Source: RGIG8124 sp045130665
GTDB taxonomy: Bacteria > Bacillota > Clostridia > Christensenellales > CAG-917
Length of the DNA: 64,000 nucleotides
NCBI GenBank assembly: GCA_045130665.1
Contig: JBGUQC010000004.1
Location: 496,001-560,000, forward strand
Direction of reading: 5' to 3'
The translations under genes and the position numbers were made by a program. Below the pieces are notes generated by a model. The model saw nothing but the letters and a program-made list of their open reading frames with translations. It made no database searches and was not told the origin of the DNA. Position 1 is the first letter of the stretch; each line of letters starts with the position of its first letter. Shown piece by piece: positions 25,551 to 34,030 of the stretch.

Positions 25551-26111
25551 TTATAGTTTTGTAATAATTGTTAAGAATTTTGCTGGTTTGTTATTCATTG
25601 CAAGTTGAGCATGTGGTAGTTGTGGATTGAAATATATGCTATCCCCTGCTCTTAGATAATAATCTTTTGAACCAATGATAACTCTAAGCTCACCTTCTAA
25701 AACATAGTTGAATTCTTGTCCATCATGTTTTACTAATTCAGGTGCATCTGCTGGAGAGATTGTAACAAGCATTGGATTCATCTCTTTATCTCTAAAACCT
25801 GCAGCAAGAGATGAGAAGGAATATCCTTCATATCTCTTTACAGACAAACCATTACCTGCTGTAACCATGAAAGCTTCTGTTTCTTCTGGCATTAAACCAT
25901 TAAGAATATAGGATGGCTCTGTTTCTAATCTTGCAGCAATTCTATATACTGTGTTAATTGGAACTTCATCCTCGCCGCTTTCATATCTAAGATATACAGC
26001 TTCTTCTATCTCTAGCATGTCTGCTAGTTCTTTTGTTGTATAGCCATTGAAAGTTCTAAGTTCTACTAGTCTTTCTGCTATGGCTTTTATTGATGTATCA
26101 TTATTTTTCAT
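25551..26111 (-). CDS. XRE-type regulator with C-terminal cupin
   Basis: A 186-residue transcription factor. A helix-turn-helix of the Cro/XRE type spans about residues 8-62 (ERLVELRTFNGYTTKELADML...VYLRYESGEDEVP). A cupin barrel fills the C terminus (HDGQEFNYVLEGEL, DSIYFNPQLPHAQ), which should bind a small ligand. The ATG at 26111 is preferred over a TTG two codons upstream because AAGGCG is at a better distance. It overlaps the DUF1858 gene. Relatives control amino-acid, polyamine or sugar genes; the target here is unknown. Confidence 0.85.
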   Translation of the reverse strand: MKNNDTSIKAIAERLVELRTFNGYTTKELADMLEIEEAVYLRYESGEDEVPINTVYRIAARLETEPSYILNGLMPEETEAFMVTAGNGLSVKRYEGYSFSSLAAGFRDKEMNPMLVTISPADAPELVKHDGQEFNYVLEGELRVIIGSKDYYLRAGDSIYFNPQLPHAQLAMNNKPAKFLTIITKL

Positions 26112-26307
26112 CTGCAATCGCCTTATTTAATTGTTCAATTAATGCATCTGCATCAATTCCATGTACCATGCATGCTTCTGCAACGGTTTCGCCATGTGCC
26201 ATAGCACATCCTAAGCAACCCATACCATTAGACATGAAAATACTTGCCAATTTTTGTGTGTCACCCATTTGTAATGCATCCATAATCAATGTATCTTTTG
26301 TGATCAT
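26101..26307 (-). CDS. DUF1858 domain protein
   Basis: A 68-residue helical protein of the DUF1858 family, often annotated as a hybrid-cluster-associated disulfide protein. The conserved core is seen: ITKDTLIMDAL, then GMGCLGCAMAHGETVAEAC with a Cys-x2-Cys pair and a third Cys. It may bind a metal or take part in thiol chemistry, which is unproven. AGGAGG precedes the ATG. It overlaps the XRE-cupin start by 11 nt and is co-transcribed with it. Confidence 0.85.
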   Translation of the reverse strand: MITKDTLIMDALQMGDTQKLASIFMSNGMGCLGCAMAHGETVAEACMVHGIDADALIEQLNKAIADEK

Positions 26308-26316
26308 ATTGCCCTC

Positions 26317-27381
26317 CTAGTCTGTTAACATATAGTAGATAATTGGTACTAAGACTGCTGCAATTGCACATAATCCCAAGAATACTGCAATGAGTACTCT
26401 GAGTGGTGAAACTGGTGCCTTTCCTGTAGATGCCCCTGATCTACCGTTAACGATAAAGTTATATATTTTTTGTTTGTAACTAAATTCAGATTGCCATATT
26501 GGCAATAGTGCATATTGATAGGTGATACTGTTATATGTTGTGTGAACATTTAAGTAATCAATCCTATCTGGATTATATTGAGCTATAATTGCCTTTCTAA
26601 TCTTGTCTTCCATAATGTCTTTTGCAACATTACAAGAATCAGTAAGAGTTTGGCTATATCTCTCAGCCTCATAACCAGCAAGGTAAGCCTTGTTATATTG
26701 GTCGAGGTTTTCTACATCAAAGGAATTTATCTTATTAATTTGTTTTTGTGTTGTTTGTGAGCTTGCCTCAACTATTATATGAGCAAAATCTTTAGATATC
26801 GTTCCAGATACGTTGTACCAACGTACTCTTGTTTCGGTAACTATTTGGTCTCCTCTCTTTACTTGGACTTGGTATTCTTCTCCGAAACGTCCATCGTATT
26901 TAGAAAATGTATCTGCATTAAAGATGAATGAAGGTATATATATACCTTTCATTTCTTTTGGATCAAACATCTTCTTTGCCTTACGAGGTGCAAATATCTT
27001 TTTCTTTAACCATCTTCTACCACATTCAACTGCCTCTTCTTTTGCAATTAAGAATGGCAATACACTATCTGGTTTTAGACCTTTAAGTTCTTCTAACTTA
27101 ATAACATTAGTTGCACCACAGAATGGGCACTTTAGAGATGTTGTAAATCCTGTAAGTCCGACTAGACCATCACAGTTAGGGCAATGGTACTTAACATCTG
27201 AGCCTGCTACAAATCCATCTTTTGCATAAGCAAAATAGTCCTTATATTTAGGTCTTTCTAACTTGATTTCTTTTACTGAATCACAATAAGGACAAAACAA
27301 AGCTCTATGCTTTGGACTATATATCATATCTGCTCCACAGTTGGAGCATTTCTCAACTTGAGTTCCGTTTAATTCAGGCAT
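26317..27381 (-). CDS. Zinc-ribbon membrane protein (YdjG-like)
   Basis: A 354-residue protein. The N terminus has two zinc ribbons (CSNCGAD...CPYCDS and CPNCDGL...CPFCGA). A long polar middle follows, and a single C-terminal membrane helix (IAVFLGLCAIAAVLVPIIYY) precedes a short tail, so the bulk faces the cytoplasm. This matches TFIIB-type zinc-ribbon proteins that sit beside SPFH proteins in Firmicutes, such as the B. subtilis ydjFGHI membrane-stress operon. The PspA homologue (YdjF) of that operon is missing here. It lies 4 nt after the SPFH gene. Confidence 0.75.
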   Translation of the reverse strand: MPELNGTQVEKCSNCGADMIYSPKHRALFCPYCDSVKEIKLERPKYKDYFAYAKDGFVAGSDVKYHCPNCDGLVGLTGFTTSLKCPFCGATNVIKLEELKGLKPDSVLPFLIAKEEAVECGRRWLKKKIFAPRKAKKMFDPKEMKGIYIPSFIFNADTFSKYDGRFGEEYQVQVKRGDQIVTETRVRWYNVSGTISKDFAHIIVEASSQTTQKQINKINSFDVENLDQYNKAYLAGYEAERYSQTLTDSCNVAKDIMEDKIRKAIIAQYNPDRIDYLNVHTTYNSITYQYALLPIWQSEFSYKQKIYNFIVNGRSGASTGKAPVSPLRVLIAVFLGLCAIAAVLVPIIYYMLTD

Positions 27382-27385
27382 ATTC

Positions 27386-28504
27386 TTAGTTTAATTTTTC
27401 TCCACAATTTGGACAGAATTTAACTCCTGGTTTTACTGCTGTGCCACATTTTGGACATGCTGCTGTTAATTTTTCGCCACATTCTGGACAGAATTTAGCA
27501 CCTTCTGAAACTGCTGCACCACACTTTGGACATACTGAACCGCCGCGTACTACTGCTGCTGGAGCGCCACAGTTTGGACAGAATTTAGCATTTTCATCTA
27601 CCATTGAGCCACATTTTGCACATTTGATTTGTTTTGCTGCTGACATTGAAGATGATTCTGCATATGTCTTACCAATTGCAGCACCAACACCAATTCCCAT
27701 ACCTGCAGCTGCAAATGTACCACCCATTCCTGGATTTTTTGCAGCATCTCTCATAGCTTTTACACTTTCAACTTTTGCATATACGTCTACTGCATCTGAA
27801 ATAACACCTAAAGATGTTCTTTCATCCATTGCTTTTTCTACAGATTCTGGTAATTTGAAGTTTCTAATTAAAACTGCATCAATGTCTAAACCTAATTCCA
27901 TGAAACGTGGTGAACAGTTTTCTTTTGTTGTATTACCAAGTTCATTGTAATTAGCTGCTAAGTCTAATGCTGGTATTTCACATTCGCCTAAGAGGTCTGT
28001 TAATTCTTGAAGAACGATGCTCTTTAAGTGTTCTTGAATTAATTCTGTCTTATATGTTTTTAATGTTCCAAAACATTCTCTCATGAATGTGTCTGGCTTT
28101 GAAACGTGGAATGCATATTCACCATGACCACTTACTCTGATCATACCAAAGTCTTTATCTCTCATCATGATTGGGTTTGGTGTGCCCCATTTCATTTGAG
28201 TGAATCTCTTAAGGTTTACGAAGTAAACATCTACTTGCTTTGGATTTTCGAATGCATATTTCCAGTTAGCAATCTTTGTTAAGAATGGTGTTGAACCTTC
28301 TTCTAATTTCCAAATACCTTCTGTGAAAACATCACAAACAGTTCCTTGATATACAAAGATAGCAGCTTGAGAAGGTCTTACAATAAGTTGAGAACCCTTC
28401 ATGATTGCATAACGATCTGGGCATTCAAACTTGTATACCATTGTGTTTGTTGATTGGTCTTCCCATGAAATGACTTTCAATAATTGTTTCTTGATAAATC
28501 CCAT
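27386..28504 (-). CDS. SPFH-domain protein with three C-terminal zinc ribbons (YdjI-like)
   Basis: A 372-residue cytoplasmic protein. Residues about 20-250 form an SPFH/band-7-like domain (virion core protein type; ECPDRYAIMKGSQLIVRPSQAAIFVY in part). A Gly/Ala-rich linker follows, then three zinc ribbons of the CxxCG...FCPxCG type. Homologues coat or scaffold the membrane and pair with the zinc-ribbon protein encoded next. It heads the long operon down to 20660 behind a clear promoter (28545-28574). Three ribbons is more than the one or two common in this family. Confidence 0.8.
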   Translation of the reverse strand: MGFIKKQLLKVISWEDQSTNTMVYKFECPDRYAIMKGSQLIVRPSQAAIFVYQGTVCDVFTEGIWKLEEGSTPFLTKIANWKYAFENPKQVDVYFVNLKRFTQMKWGTPNPIMMRDKDFGMIRVSGHGEYAFHVSKPDTFMRECFGTLKTYKTELIQEHLKSIVLQELTDLLGECEIPALDLAANYNELGNTTKENCSPRFMELGLDIDAVLIRNFKLPESVEKAMDERTSLGVISDAVDVYAKVESVKAMRDAAKNPGMGGTFAAAGMGIGVGAAIGKTYAESSSMSAAKQIKCAKCGSMVDENAKFCPNCGAPAAVVRGGSVCPKCGAAVSEGAKFCPECGEKLTAACPKCGTAVKPGVKFCPNCGEKLN

Positions 28505-28544
28505 TTTATAATCTCCTAAAAAGTTATTTTTTTCTTGATTTAAA

Positions 28545-28574
28545 ATTATACCACAGATTAAACAATTTTTTCAA
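28545..28574 (-). promoter_or_regulatory. Promoter of the SPFH-metG-rsmA operon
   Basis: Minus-strand TTGAAA (28569-28574), 18-nt spacer and TATAAT (28545-28550). The -35 box lies inside an inverted repeat AAACAATT / AATTGTTT (28560-28580), a possible regulator site. Confidence 0.7.
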
Positions 28575-28591
28575 TTGTTTAGTTAAGAATA

Positions 28592-28620
28592 TAAAAAAGA
28601 GGCCACGAAGACCTCTTTTA
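28592..28620 (-). terminator. Terminator of guaA
   Basis: Minus-strand hairpin AGAGGTC-ttcgt-GGCCTCT followed by TTTTTATATT. Confidence 0.85.
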
Positions 28621-28641
28621 AATATTTGTTTTGTTTAATTA

Positions 28642-29622
28642 TTATTCCCACTCAATTGTTCCAGTTGGCTTTGGTGTGATATCAAATAATACTCTGTTTA
28701 CACCTTTAACTTCAGCTAAGATTCTGTCTCTAATGTGGAATAAAATTCCATAAGGAATTTCCTCAACTGTTGCACAGATTGCATCCTTGGTATTGATTGC
28801 TCTGATAACTACTGCCCATTCAACTGTTCTCTTGTTATCTTTTATACCTACAGATTTCATATCTGGAACTACTGTGAAGTATTGCCATACTTTGCCAGCT
28901 AAGCCATTCTTTGCAAATTCTTCTCTTAAGATTGCATCGCTTTCTCTTACTGCTTCTAATCTATCTCTTGTGATAGCACCAACACATCTTACTCCTAAAC
29001 CTGGGCCTGGGAATGGTTGTCTGTATACCATTGAATCTGGTAATCCTAACTCTTTACCAACTACTCTAACTTCATCTTTAAACAATAGTTTAACTGGTTC
29101 AACTAATTCGAAGTTAAGTTCTTCTGGAAGACCACCAACGTTGTGATGAGCTTTAATACCCTTACTTTCTAAGATGTCTGGATAAATTGTTCCTTGTGCT
29201 AAGAATTTAATTCCTTCAATCTTCTTTGCTTCTTCAGCAAATACATCAATGAATTCTTTTCCAATTATCTTTCTCTTTGTTTCTGGATCATCTACTCCAG
29301 CTAATTTATCCAAGAATCTGTCTACTGCATCTACATAAATAAGAGTTGCGCCTAATTCCTCTTTGAATACCTTGATAACTTGTTCTGGCTCACCTTTACG
29401 AAGTAAACCGTGGTTTACGTGAACACAAACTAAGTTCTTGCCGATAGCTTTAATTAATAATGCAGCAACAACGGATGAGTCTACACCACCAGATAATGCT
29501 AATAAAACTTTTCCATCTCCAACTTGCTTTTTGATAAGTTCTACTTGCTCATCGATGAATGCTTTTGCTAATTCGCTAGTTTCGATTCTTTTCATCTCAA
29601 CTGGTCTAACTGATTCGCTCAT
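28642..29622 (-). CDS. guaA: GMP synthase, synthetase subunit only (no glutaminase domain)
   Basis: A 326-residue protein with the ATP-pyrophosphatase loop LALSGGVDSSVVA and the dimerisation domain ending KPTGTIEWE, which marks the GMP synthetase C terminus. It aminates XMP to GMP. The N-terminal glutamine amidotransferase domain of ordinary bacterial GuaA (about 190 residues) is absent: the ORF begins with GGAGG-ATG right before MSESV and nothing upstream is in frame. So this is the split (GuaAb) form, which needs a separate glutaminase subunit or uses ammonia. It is monocistronic, with its own promoter and terminator. Confidence 0.92.
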   Translation of the reverse strand: MSESVRPVEMKRIETSELAKAFIDEQVELIKKQVGDGKVLLALSGGVDSSVVAALLIKAIGKNLVCVHVNHGLLRKGEPEQVIKVFKEELGATLIYVDAVDRFLDKLAGVDDPETKRKIIGKEFIDVFAEEAKKIEGIKFLAQGTIYPDILESKGIKAHHNVGGLPEELNFELVEPVKLLFKDEVRVVGKELGLPDSMVYRQPFPGPGLGVRCVGAITRDRLEAVRESDAILREEFAKNGLAGKVWQYFTVVPDMKSVGIKDNKRTVEWAVVIRAINTKDAICATVEEIPYGILFHIRDRILAEVKGVNRVLFDITPKPTGTIEWE

Positions 29623-29648
29623 TTAAATAATCCTCCAAGTTTTTTACC

Positions 29649-29680
29649 ATTATAATATCTTATTTTACCATTAGTAAAAT
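29649..29680 (-). promoter_or_regulatory. Promoter region of guaA with inverted repeat
   Basis: TATAAT (29649-29654, minus) lies about 20 nt upstream of the ribosome site. The palindrome ATTTTAC / GTAAAAT (29662-29680) occupies the spacer and weak -35 region. It could be an operator for a purine regulator, or a weak terminator for the GH31 operon that ends at 29696. Confidence 0.45.
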
Positions 29681-29695
29681 ACTTTTTTTATAAAA

Positions 29696-31687
29696 TCACA
29701 ACTTAATTGTTTCAAATAAAGATGCAAATTTCCCATCTGCTCTATAGAATGCAATTGGCATACCCAAAGGTGCATCAACTTTAATCTCTTTTGAACCTTC
29801 GAATTCTTTGTTAACAAAGAATTGTTTCCAATTTCCGCTTGGTAAATGTACTATTCTTTCTGTAGCATGTCTTGCAATAACTGGACATACAAAAATTTCA
29901 TCACCAAGGAAATAACTATATAATTCCTTGCGGAGTGAGAAATCATTATCCTCATAGAAGTCTGGTCTCATTACTGGAATACCTTCATGTGCTTGCTTTG
30001 CACATTCTTTAAGATATGGGGTTAATGCTACGTGTACATTTGTTAATTTTGCAGTGTTCTCTATTATTGCATCATCATATGGTTGAGAATTTGCCTCTGG
30101 TCTAATGGTTTCATGAGATCTCATAACCATTGAGAATGTATTCATTTCCATCCATCGAGTAAATATTTCTGGATCTCTTTGTAATTTTTGGAAGCTAATA
30201 AATCCTCCAATATCGCTATGAACCATGCTCATACCACTAAATCCTAAATTAAATGAAGCAGGAATAGTACATGGCATACCATAATCCTTTGTAAAGTCTG
30301 TATGTTGGTCTCCATTCCACATCATTGTTGTGTATTTTTGAGATCCATTGTATGTTGAACGAGTAAAGAAGAAAGTTTCTTCTTTTCTTTCATGTGAATC
30401 TACTGCTTCTCTATTCAATCTTGCCCATAATGTTGGCCATTCATTGTGTAATATCTTTGCATCTCCATTGTATAAGACACTATCTACTGGCAAATATTCA
30501 CCAAAATCTGCCATATATCCATCTATGCCTAAATCTAGCATATTTTTCTTAATTAATGTTTCTTTGAGATACTCAACCATCTCTGGATTTGTTAAATCCA
30601 TCATACCCGCATCAAAAGTTGTACTCTTGACATGATAAATCTCACCTTTTTGAGTCTTGATGAGATAACCCTTATCTTTGCAATAATTGTATAAAGGACC
30701 ATCCTTTACTAAATATGGATTGATGTATCCTAGGAATCTAATTCCCTTTTCTTTTAGAGCTGAAATTCTATTTTTGAGGTCTGGATAAAGTGATGAATCT
30801 ACCTCCCAATTCCAGTATACTTGTTTGCCTGCAGCAGTGATCTTTTTACCAGACCAATCTTGACACCAAACAGATGAAACTTTTGCACCAGAATTTATGA
30901 GCTTATTTGCCATTTCTTCTGCTCTATCAATACCACCTTGAACACCCAAAATTAAGCCATTGTAGACCCACTCTGGAATGTACTCATTATTAGGTATATC
31001 TTCGTTCAATCTTTTTGCTATTTCTTTGAAGTTTTTACCTAATACATATAGCGCAGATTTAGGGCAACCATCGTATCTAAATTTAAGAATATTCTTGTTT
31101 TTGAAATCTTGTATTCCATAGTTAGATACATCAAAACGAATAGCATACATTTTTGATGAAACAAAAGTGGACATTGGTGCATAAGTATCAATTTTAAAGT
31201 GACCTTTTTCCTTGTAAGGCATGAAGCTTAGAAGTGTCTTTTGAATGATTGGCCAAATAACGATATGTTCCGAAACACAGTTTTTAACTATCTCATTCTT
31301 GAGGTTTAACTGGCGATATTGCTCACCACCACCAAAAATCGCTTCGTCTGGATCTCCTACAAAATTGAACTCAAAACCTAAATCTTTGGAATCTGTATCA
31401 AAACTAAAACGTAGTGCATTATTCTCAACATTTACCATTACTTTGATGGCGATATTTTGTGCACTAAATATAATAACAAGTTCGTTATTTGACTTAGATT
31501 CTATCTCATATTCGTTTAATAATATTCTCTTTTTAATTGTCTCCTTAACCTGAAAATTTCCGTGGCTTGTGGAGTACTTATAATTAGCCTTAATTGCACT
31601 AATAAATGGGTGCATTTCTGTGTGCGTAAACACTGTTTTATTATTGTAAATTAGAGATAGTTCATTGTCCTTAATTATTAGATTCAT
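29696..31687 (-). CDS. GH31 alpha-glycosidase of the YihQ type
   Basis: A 663-residue cytoplasmic retaining alpha-glycosidase (no signal peptide). The nucleophile is Asp394 in YMADFGEYLP, the hallmark of the YihQ sulfoquinovosidase branch, and the acid/base is Asp460 in MMWNGDQ. Overall sequence follows E. coli YihQ as I recall it: Gln250, Gln276 and Trp292 match its Gln262, Gln288 and Trp304. The sulfonate-binding Arg301 is Gln289 here, and Tyr508 is Phe496. The enzyme is therefore probably YihQ-related but not tuned to a sulfonate. GGGGGC lies before the ATG, which is inside the end of the transporter gene (17-nt overlap). Last gene of a six-gene operon. Confidence 0.85.
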   Translation of the reverse strand: MNLIIKDNELSLIYNNKTVFTHTEMHPFISAIKANYKYSTSHGNFQVKETIKKRILLNEYEIESKSNNELVIIFSAQNIAIKVMVNVENNALRFSFDTDSKDLGFEFNFVGDPDEAIFGGGEQYRQLNLKNEIVKNCVSEHIVIWPIIQKTLLSFMPYKEKGHFKIDTYAPMSTFVSSKMYAIRFDVSNYGIQDFKNKNILKFRYDGCPKSALYVLGKNFKEIAKRLNEDIPNNEYIPEWVYNGLILGVQGGIDRAEEMANKLINSGAKVSSVWCQDWSGKKITAAGKQVYWNWEVDSSLYPDLKNRISALKEKGIRFLGYINPYLVKDGPLYNYCKDKGYLIKTQKGEIYHVKSTTFDAGMMDLTNPEMVEYLKETLIKKNMLDLGIDGYMADFGEYLPVDSVLYNGDAKILHNEWPTLWARLNREAVDSHERKEETFFFTRSTYNGSQKYTTMMWNGDQHTDFTKDYGMPCTIPASFNLGFSGMSMVHSDIGGFISFQKLQRDPEIFTRWMEMNTFSMVMRSHETIRPEANSQPYDDAIIENTAKLTNVHVALTPYLKECAKQAHEGIPVMRPDFYEDNDFSLRKELYSYFLGDEIFVCPVIARHATERIVHLPSGNWKQFFVNKEFEGSKEIKVDAPLGMPIAFYRADGKFASLFETIKL

Positions 31688-32711
31688 TTTCGCCCCCTAA
31701 ATCATCATTTTCTTGCTTATTTTCAAGCTCATTTATATGCTTAATTTCGCCCTCATTTGGGATTTCAGATAAGCCCATTTCTGTTTGCTTAATAACCTTC
31801 TCGTGTTTCTTTAATTTAACATGAATAACAACTATTACAGCACCAATTAACATAATGCCAATTCCTAGTCCTTGAAGCCATGTTACCTTCTCTCCATCTA
31901 CTAATACACCAAGAATTAAACTAATTACTGGAATAACCAATAAAGCAAGTTTTACTTGCCATACTTGCATTCTGTCTAAATTGTAATAGTAGAAGATGTA
32001 TATACATGTTTGAGCTAAACCACCAACTACGAATAAAATGTAGAATACATAATTAAGTTTAACTGCACCTAATAGCTTAAAGTCTCCACTGATAAAGGAT
32101 GCTAGTGTAAACAACACTAGAACTACCATGTTGTTGTAATAAGCTATCATATCTGATTTTACATGATATACGTTCTTTGCATGCTTAATAATGAATGCAT
32201 CTATAGTTACACTTATTGCTGAAGCAATAAAGAATAAATCATACCAGTTAAAACTAAAGTTTTTACTACCAACTCCTAGAACCAAAATAACACCACCAAG
32301 CATTATTAATGATCCTATCCATTCTTTCGCATGTAATTTATGTTTGAAAATTACAACAGTTATAACATTTGTCATAATAATATCAGTTTTTAATAATACT
32401 GCACCCGTGCTTAGGTTGCCATACTTAAATCCAATATTAGCAAATAAGTCTGTTGTAAATCCAAGAACTCCAATTAGCAATAAAATCCATGTGATTTTGC
32501 CTTGTTTAAAGAGTTCTCTAAATTCTTTTTTACAAAGTAAAAACACTGTTAAGAATACAAAAGCAGCACCTCTTAATAGCATGCCTGCAACAAATGCAGA
32601 ATCTAGGTAGTCTACAACCCAATTTGAAATAAATAGATATGCGGCCCATACTACATCCATTAAAACAATAGCAGATGTTTTCTTAACAGAAGTCTTTACG
32701 AATGAATACAT
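31671..32711 (-). CDS. DMT-superfamily (EamA-like) transporter
   Basis: A 346-residue membrane protein with about ten hydrophobic helices in two similar halves, as in drug/metabolite transporters. After the last helix (IGIMLIGAVIVVIHV) a 50-residue charged tail follows, ending ENESNN. DMT carriers move sugars, nucleotide sugars, amino acids or efflux substrates. Its position between the isomerase and the GH31 genes suggests that it imports the glycoside or exports an end product. It starts 3 nt after the isomerase gene and overlaps GH31 by 17 nt. Confidence 0.8.
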   Translation of the reverse strand: MYSFVKTSVKKTSAIVLMDVVWAAYLFISNWVVDYLDSAFVAGMLLRGAAFVFLTVFLLCKKEFRELFKQGKITWILLLIGVLGFTTDLFANIGFKYGNLSTGAVLLKTDIIMTNVITVVIFKHKLHAKEWIGSLIMLGGVILVLGVGSKNFSFNWYDLFFIASAISVTIDAFIIKHAKNVYHVKSDMIAYYNNMVVLVLFTLASFISGDFKLLGAVKLNYVFYILFVVGGLAQTCIYIFYYYNLDRMQVWQVKLALLVIPVISLILGVLVDGEKVTWLQGLGIGIMLIGAVIVVIHVKLKKHEKVIKQTEMGLSEIPNEGEIKHINELENKQENDDLGGENESNN

Positions 32712-32714
32712 ATA

Positions 32715-34028
32715 TTATAAAACCTCAATATTCATAAGTTTTGCAAATATTGCAAAAGGTTTTGTGAAATCACCATATACCATAGATACATGATGTGCTA
32801 TTCCAGAATATATTACTCTGTCTAAAACAGACTTCATATCATGTTCAAATTTAACCTTTGCATATGTTCCAGCTAAAATCTTATCCATTGGAAGTGCCGT
32901 TCCCTTCTCTTGTAAGAGTCTGTACTTGCCGTTAACGCTATCTAGTCTTGCCATGTTAATATCACCGTATTTCATTACAAAACCTGCTGTAACGCCCTTA
33001 CCGCCTGCAAAATAAGTATCTAATGTTGGCGTACAAATTCCATCACATAGTGAACATGGAGCAACGCCATCATGCCACATAAGTGCTGTTCCTTCCTCTA
33101 GATTTACTTGAGATAAGTCTGCCATAAATGGTGTAATTGCACCACTTGCCCTATGGGCAAGCATTGTTAAACCACAATCAATATCTCCTTCGCATGCGAT
33201 TATATATCCTTCATCTTGAAGTAAAGACATTGCTGCACATGGTGAAATACCGAATCCAGCTGCAAATTCTGGCCAACAACGAATAGCAAGAACTGTTATC
33301 TTCTTGTCTTGTATAAAGTTCTTTAACTTAGAACAAAGAGATGTTACTTTATTTACTTGATCTTCAGTAATTCCACTTATATTGAAAATCTTTCTGATTT
33401 TTGCGTCATAGAAAGCTTTAGCTTTCTCATCCTCTGCATAATTAAATACTTCAGACAATTCATAGTGGTTTACAAGACATCCAAATTGTTTATAAGTTGC
33501 AAGTTCATCAATTCCAACATTAAAGAAACCATCTGCTCTATAACCAATAATACCTACATTTGCATTCTTAAGAGCAACCATCATACGAATTGCATCTAAC
33601 CAATCTTCATCTATTTTGTTAGATACTGTATATGTGAAATCCTTATATCCTGCTTTTGTTAAGTTACTTGCATTAAGGTTTACACCACATACTGAGTTAA
33701 GTCTGATTTTGCCGCCGTTATATGGAAGTTCTGGTAGACCCCATAATAAAAGTGGTTTATCACAAATCTTCTTAATTTCAAGAACTAAATGTCCAAGATG
33801 GAATGTTCCAGAAATAACAGCAACTGCATCAACTAAATTAGATGCAAAATACTTTCCTACTTCAATTGCTTCATCTTGTGTTTGTATTGTTTTTTCATAA
33901 GCACATACATCCAATGCTTCAACCTTAGATAAGTCTTCTAAGATGCCTTTGTATAATTCTGCAGCTGCATTGAAATCAAATGTGTGTCTTGTTAAACATA
34001 CTACACCAAGTTTAATTTTTTGCTTCAT
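32715..34028 (-). CDS. L-fucose/arabinose-isomerase-like protein
   Basis: A 437-residue protein of the FucI/AraA-like isomerase fold (COG2407 type). Typical points are the N-terminal GVVCLTRHTFDF, ALRCWPE-like AIRCWPEFAAGFG (metal-site Glu), CEGDIDCGLTMLA, and a late HHVSMVYGD. Such enzymes interconvert aldoses and ketoses with Mn2+. Enzymes of this broad type isomerise fucose, and I recall them being reported for sulfoquinovose in Firmicutes. The ATG at 34028 is chosen over one two codons upstream because GAGG is then 7 nt away. It follows the ROK gene by 2 nt. Confidence 0.78.
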   Translation of the reverse strand: MKQKIKLGVVCLTRHTFDFNAAAELYKGILEDLSKVEALDVCAYEKTIQTQDEAIEVGKYFASNLVDAVAVISGTFHLGHLVLEIKKICDKPLLLWGLPELPYNGGKIRLNSVCGVNLNASNLTKAGYKDFTYTVSNKIDEDWLDAIRMMVALKNANVGIIGYRADGFFNVGIDELATYKQFGCLVNHYELSEVFNYAEDEKAKAFYDAKIRKIFNISGITEDQVNKVTSLCSKLKNFIQDKKITVLAIRCWPEFAAGFGISPCAAMSLLQDEGYIIACEGDIDCGLTMLAHRASGAITPFMADLSQVNLEEGTALMWHDGVAPCSLCDGICTPTLDTYFAGGKGVTAGFVMKYGDINMARLDSVNGKYRLLQEKGTALPMDKILAGTYAKVKFEHDMKSVLDRVIYSGIAHHVSMVYGDFTKPFAIFAKLMNIEVL

Positions 34029-34030
34029 TT

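Noticed and set aside
25537..25551. T-box leader before metG
   Set aside because: Only 14 nt separate metG from the XRE-cupin gene; no T-box sequence is present.
28642..29622. guaA as a truncated or frameshifted pseudogene
   Set aside because: The start has a good GGAGG site and promoter, and the preceding DNA holds no amidotransferase remnant.
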